Below, piece by piece: positions 16,281-17,857 of a stretch of 17,857 nucleotides of DNA (the first letter of the stretch is position 1; the number at the start of each line of letters is the position of its first letter). Source of the DNA: Saprospiraceae bacterium. Its GTDB lineage: Bacteria > Bacteroidota > Bacteroidia > Chitinophagales > Saprospiraceae. Made by a program: the position numbers and the translations under genes. The notes beneath the pieces are model-generated. The model searched no databases. It was not told the origin of the DNA and worked only from the letters and a program-made list of their open reading frames with translations. The stretch is taken from contig SLDF01000152.1 of assembly GCA_007125435.1 (NCBI GenBank), positions 1 through 17,857 on the forward strand. The letters are read 5' to 3'.

Positions 16281-17132
16281 TTAATGAGGAAATATATCAA
16301 GTGCCATAGACATGGCCTGGTTAAATGCCTTTCGGTCAATATTCAGATCAGCGTCTATTTCATCCAGATAATACAAAAGGTTTTCTGTAGCCATATTACC
16401 GGTCAGATCGTCTTTTGCCATGGGACAACCACCATAACCCCTTATAGCAGAGTCGAATCGTCTACATCCGGCATGATATGCTGCATCAACTTTTTCCTTC
16501 CAGGCACTGGCCTGTGTATGTAGATGGGCACCGAACTCCACACCCTTATAATTGGGTATCACATTTGAAAAAATGTATTCTATACTCTTTGGGTTAGCAA
16601 TACCAATTGTATCGGACAAAGATAGGATACGAATGTCCATATCAATCAATTGGTCAACCCATTTTTTTACAATGTTAGCATTCCACGTGTCACCGTATGG
16701 ATTACCAAACCCCATAGATACATAAACCACCAACATTACATCCTGCTGTTGACACATAGTCTGTATTTGTTTGACCCTTTCTACAGATTCTTCTATGGTG
16801 GCGTTGGTATTGCGCATTTGAAAAGTCTCAGAAATCGAGAAAGGATATCCCAAATAGGAGATTTCCTTATGACGCAATGCATTTTCAGCACCTCTTTCAT
16901 TAGCTACTATTGCGAGTAGTTTAGTTTGTGACCCATCGATATTTAGGCCTGCTAGTACTTCTGATGTATCTTTCATCTGAGGTATAGCTTTTGGTGATAC
17001 AAAGCTCCCAAAGTCTATCGTATCAAAACCCACTTTTAATAGTTGATTGATATACTTTATCTTCGATTCTGTCGGTATGAATGTCTTAATGCCCTGCATA
17101 GCATCTCTTGGACATTCAATGATTTTCAGCAT
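16281..17132 (-). CDS. Hydroxymethylglutaryl-CoA lyase
   Basis: A 283-residue TIM-barrel enzyme of the DRE-TIM metallolyase family. It cleaves HMG-CoA to acetyl-CoA and acetoacetate, the last step of leucine degradation. Catalytic R9 and metal ligand D10 are in ECPRDAMQG near the N-terminus. GFDTIDFGSFVSPKAIPQM (35-53) is typical of the lyase. Metal ligands H203 and H205 are in GAHLHTQ, catalytic C236 is in GYGGCPMA, and N246 is in LTGN. The GGCPMA cysteine loop separates it from isopropylmalate and homocitrate synthases. It is slightly shorter than the usual 295-300 residues but has no missing motif. The start is an ATG at 17132. It is the first gene of the cluster and is divergent from the small membrane protein. 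No other leucine-degradation gene is in the window. Confidence 0.93.
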   Translation of the reverse strand: MLKIIECPRDAMQGIKTFIPTESKIKYINQLLKVGFDTIDFGSFVSPKAIPQMKDTSEVLAGLNIDGSQTKLLAIVANERGAENALRHKEISYLGYPFSISETFQMRNTNATIEESVERVKQIQTMCQQQDVMLVVYVSMGFGNPYGDTWNANIVKKWVDQLIDMDIRILSLSDTIGIANPKSIEYIFSNVIPNYKGVEFGAHLHTQASAWKEKVDAAYHAGCRRFDSAIRGYGGCPMAKDDLTGNMATENLLYYLDEIDADLNIDRKAFNQAMSMALDIFPH

Positions 17133-17230
17133 ACACTTACATTTATATATTCTTTAGTTTCCAATGTTAAGTCTGGATTCAACATATTGCAGCTAATAGC
17201 CGTTTATAATTTAACTCACAATTTTATTAA

Positions 17231-17264
17231 TTGTAAAGTTAATCATTTGATTTGATTATTTTTG
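17231..17264 (+). promoter_or_regulatory. Candidate promoter of the small membrane protein (TTG - 23 bp - TATTTTTG)
   Basis: TATTTTTG at 17257-17264 matches TAnnTTTG, and the sequence continues CACG. A TTG at 17231-17233 stands 23 bp upstream, at the long end of reported -33/-7 spacing. The ATG at 17283 is 18 bp past the box, so the leader would be roughly a dozen bases. The upstream TTG start at 17262 lies within the box itself and is rejected. Confidence 0.55.
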
Positions 17265-17282
17265 CACGACAACACGAATACA

Positions 17283-17543
17283 ATGCAAAGTTTAAAAGGC
17301 TGGTTTACCATTATAGGTTTTTTATTGTTAATGTTAGGCGTTCTCTCTATAGTGTTCAGCATGATAGGCCTTAGGTTTACCTTTCTTGCATTCTTGGAGA
17401 GGCCAGGTGAGCTGTTTTCATTTGTTATCAAACTTGTTATGACTTTTTCCGGTATTATCATCATAGCCCTGGCACGCACTGACTGGTCTCAGGAAAATGA
17501 CGACGATCTGCTGGCGGAGTCTTCCCGCACAGAAGCTGAATAA
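17283..17543 (+). CDS. Small two-helix membrane protein, function unknown
   Basis: An 86-residue protein that I do not recognise. Residues 8-29 form one strongly hydrophobic segment (FTIIGFLLLMLGVLSIVFSM) and about 45-63 a second. Between them is a short loop, RFTFLAFLERPGE. The last 20 residues are very acidic (ENDDDLLAES). The hairpin topology with a charged tail suggests an inner-membrane protein, but no function should be assigned. Evidence that it is a real gene includes the promoter-like TATTTTTG just upstream, the clean hydrophobic pattern, and lack of a better frame. The frame could be extended to a TTG at 17262 with seven extra residues, which is unlikely. Its TAA stop at 17541-17543 coincides with the first recognisable bases of the 94-bp repeat array. 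Confidence 0.7.
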   Translation: MQSLKGWFTIIGFLLLMLGVLSIVFSMIGLRFTFLAFLERPGELFSFVIKLVMTFSGIIIIALARTDWSQENDDDLLAESSRTEAE

Positions 17544-17857
17544 AGATGCTGTAAATAACAAACTTTTTTCTCACAGAAATCACAGAACACCACAGATCTA
17601 ATTTCTGTGTAAATCTGCATAATCTGTGAGAGCATAAAGATGCCGTGCACAACTTACTTTTTTCTTACAGAAATCACAGAATACCACAGATCTAATTTCT
17701 GTGTAAATCTGTGTTATCTGTGAGAGCATAAGTAGCCGAGAATAACTTACATTTTTTCTCACAGAAATCACAGAACACCACAGGTCTAATTTCTGTGTAA
17801 ATCTGTGTTATCTGTGAGAGCATAAGTAGCCGAGAATAACTTACATTTTTTCTCACA
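17541..17857. repeat. Tandem array of 94-bp units, each with a long imperfect hairpin
   Basis: The TCACAGAAAT-like start of each unit lies at 17571, 17665, 17759 and 17853, an exact period of 94 bp; the fourth unit is cut by the window edge. A degenerate partial tail at 17541-17570 precedes the first unit. In each unit a 27-base left arm (17570-17596, 17664-17690, 17758-17784) faces a 27-base right arm (17604-17630, 17698-17724, 17792-17818), with about 20 of 27 positions complementary and a loop of about 7 bases. Each left arm holds three CACAG boxes, and the right arm three matching CTGTG boxes (one altered to CTGCA in unit 1). No coding frame is supported. The linkers after units 2 and 3 are identical, which suggests recent duplication. 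Confidence 0.85.

Noticed and set aside
16271..16339. TTG start of the GNAT gene overlapping the HMG-CoA lyase gene
   Set aside because: The 23 added residues lie within the lyase coding sequence and do not resemble a GNAT N-terminus. An ATG at 16270, 10 bp past the lyase stop, fits better.
17640..17680. Rho-independent terminator formed by the 94-bp unit hairpin
   Set aside because: The T-run begins about 25 bases after the stem, not directly after it, and the stem has internal mismatches.
17541..17857. Possible CRISPR array because of regularly spaced repeats
   Set aside because: The sequence between the hairpins is itself repeated (nearly or wholly identical from unit to unit), there are no unique spacers, and no cas gene is present.

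Overview
The window looks like a chromosomal segment of a gliding-type Bacteroidota, most plausibly from the Saprospiria, although placement below phylum is inference. Three things point there: AT-rich coding DNA; promoter boxes of the Bacteroidota form TAnnTTTG just upstream of several genes; and a 2,116-residue secreted protein built from SprB-type modules and ending in a gliding-motility/type IX secretion C-terminal domain. No tRNA, rRNA, CRISPR array, transposase, integrase or phage gene was recognised. Most genes are ordinary housekeeping or surface genes. The odd material is the internal architecture of the giant protein and two kinds of non-coding repeat.

Left part (1-9400), all genes on the minus strand. 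After a repeat-containing stretch (1-255) come a class I/II-type histone deacetylase-like amidohydrolase (256-1158), the giant SprB/CHU_C adhesin-like protein (1223-7573), and a two-gene ABC-2 exporter: ATPase 8482-9378, then permease 7648-8454. Near-identical 73-bp GC-rich elements lie in inverted orientation at 115-187 and 9538-9610 and bracket this block.

Middle (9400-13660), plus strand. An iron-sulphur bacterial photolyase/cryptochrome (9748-11286) lies just downstream of the second 73-bp element, which is read through in-frame and makes the open reading frame look longer than the gene. Next is a secreted PSMA-like M28 zinc peptidase (11543-13660) with a candidate promoter about 185 bp upstream of its start.

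Right part (13666-17857). Four tightly packed minus-strand genes look like one operon. In order of transcription they are HMG-CoA lyase (17132-16281), a GNAT acetyltransferase (16270-15833), a sugar-nucleotidyltransferase-like protein (15814-14909) and the ribosome-associated GTPase HflX (14883-13666). The spacers are 10, 18 and 25 bp. The last gene converges on the peptidase gene with only 5 bp between stop codons. A divergent 86-residue two-helix membrane protein (17283-17543) has a clear -7 box and a very short leader. Its stop codon opens a tandem array with an exact 94-bp period, each unit holding a long imperfect hairpin, which runs off the right edge.

Start corrections: three of the longest open frames begin at TTG codons that are probably not real starts. 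Two of these TTGs are the TTG of a promoter -7 box, and one lies inside the upstream gene. The starts given here are the downstream ATGs. Nothing in the window amounts to a convincing new multi-gene system. The best leads are the two-module superperiod of the giant protein, the 94-bp hairpin array and the inverted 73-bp element pair.
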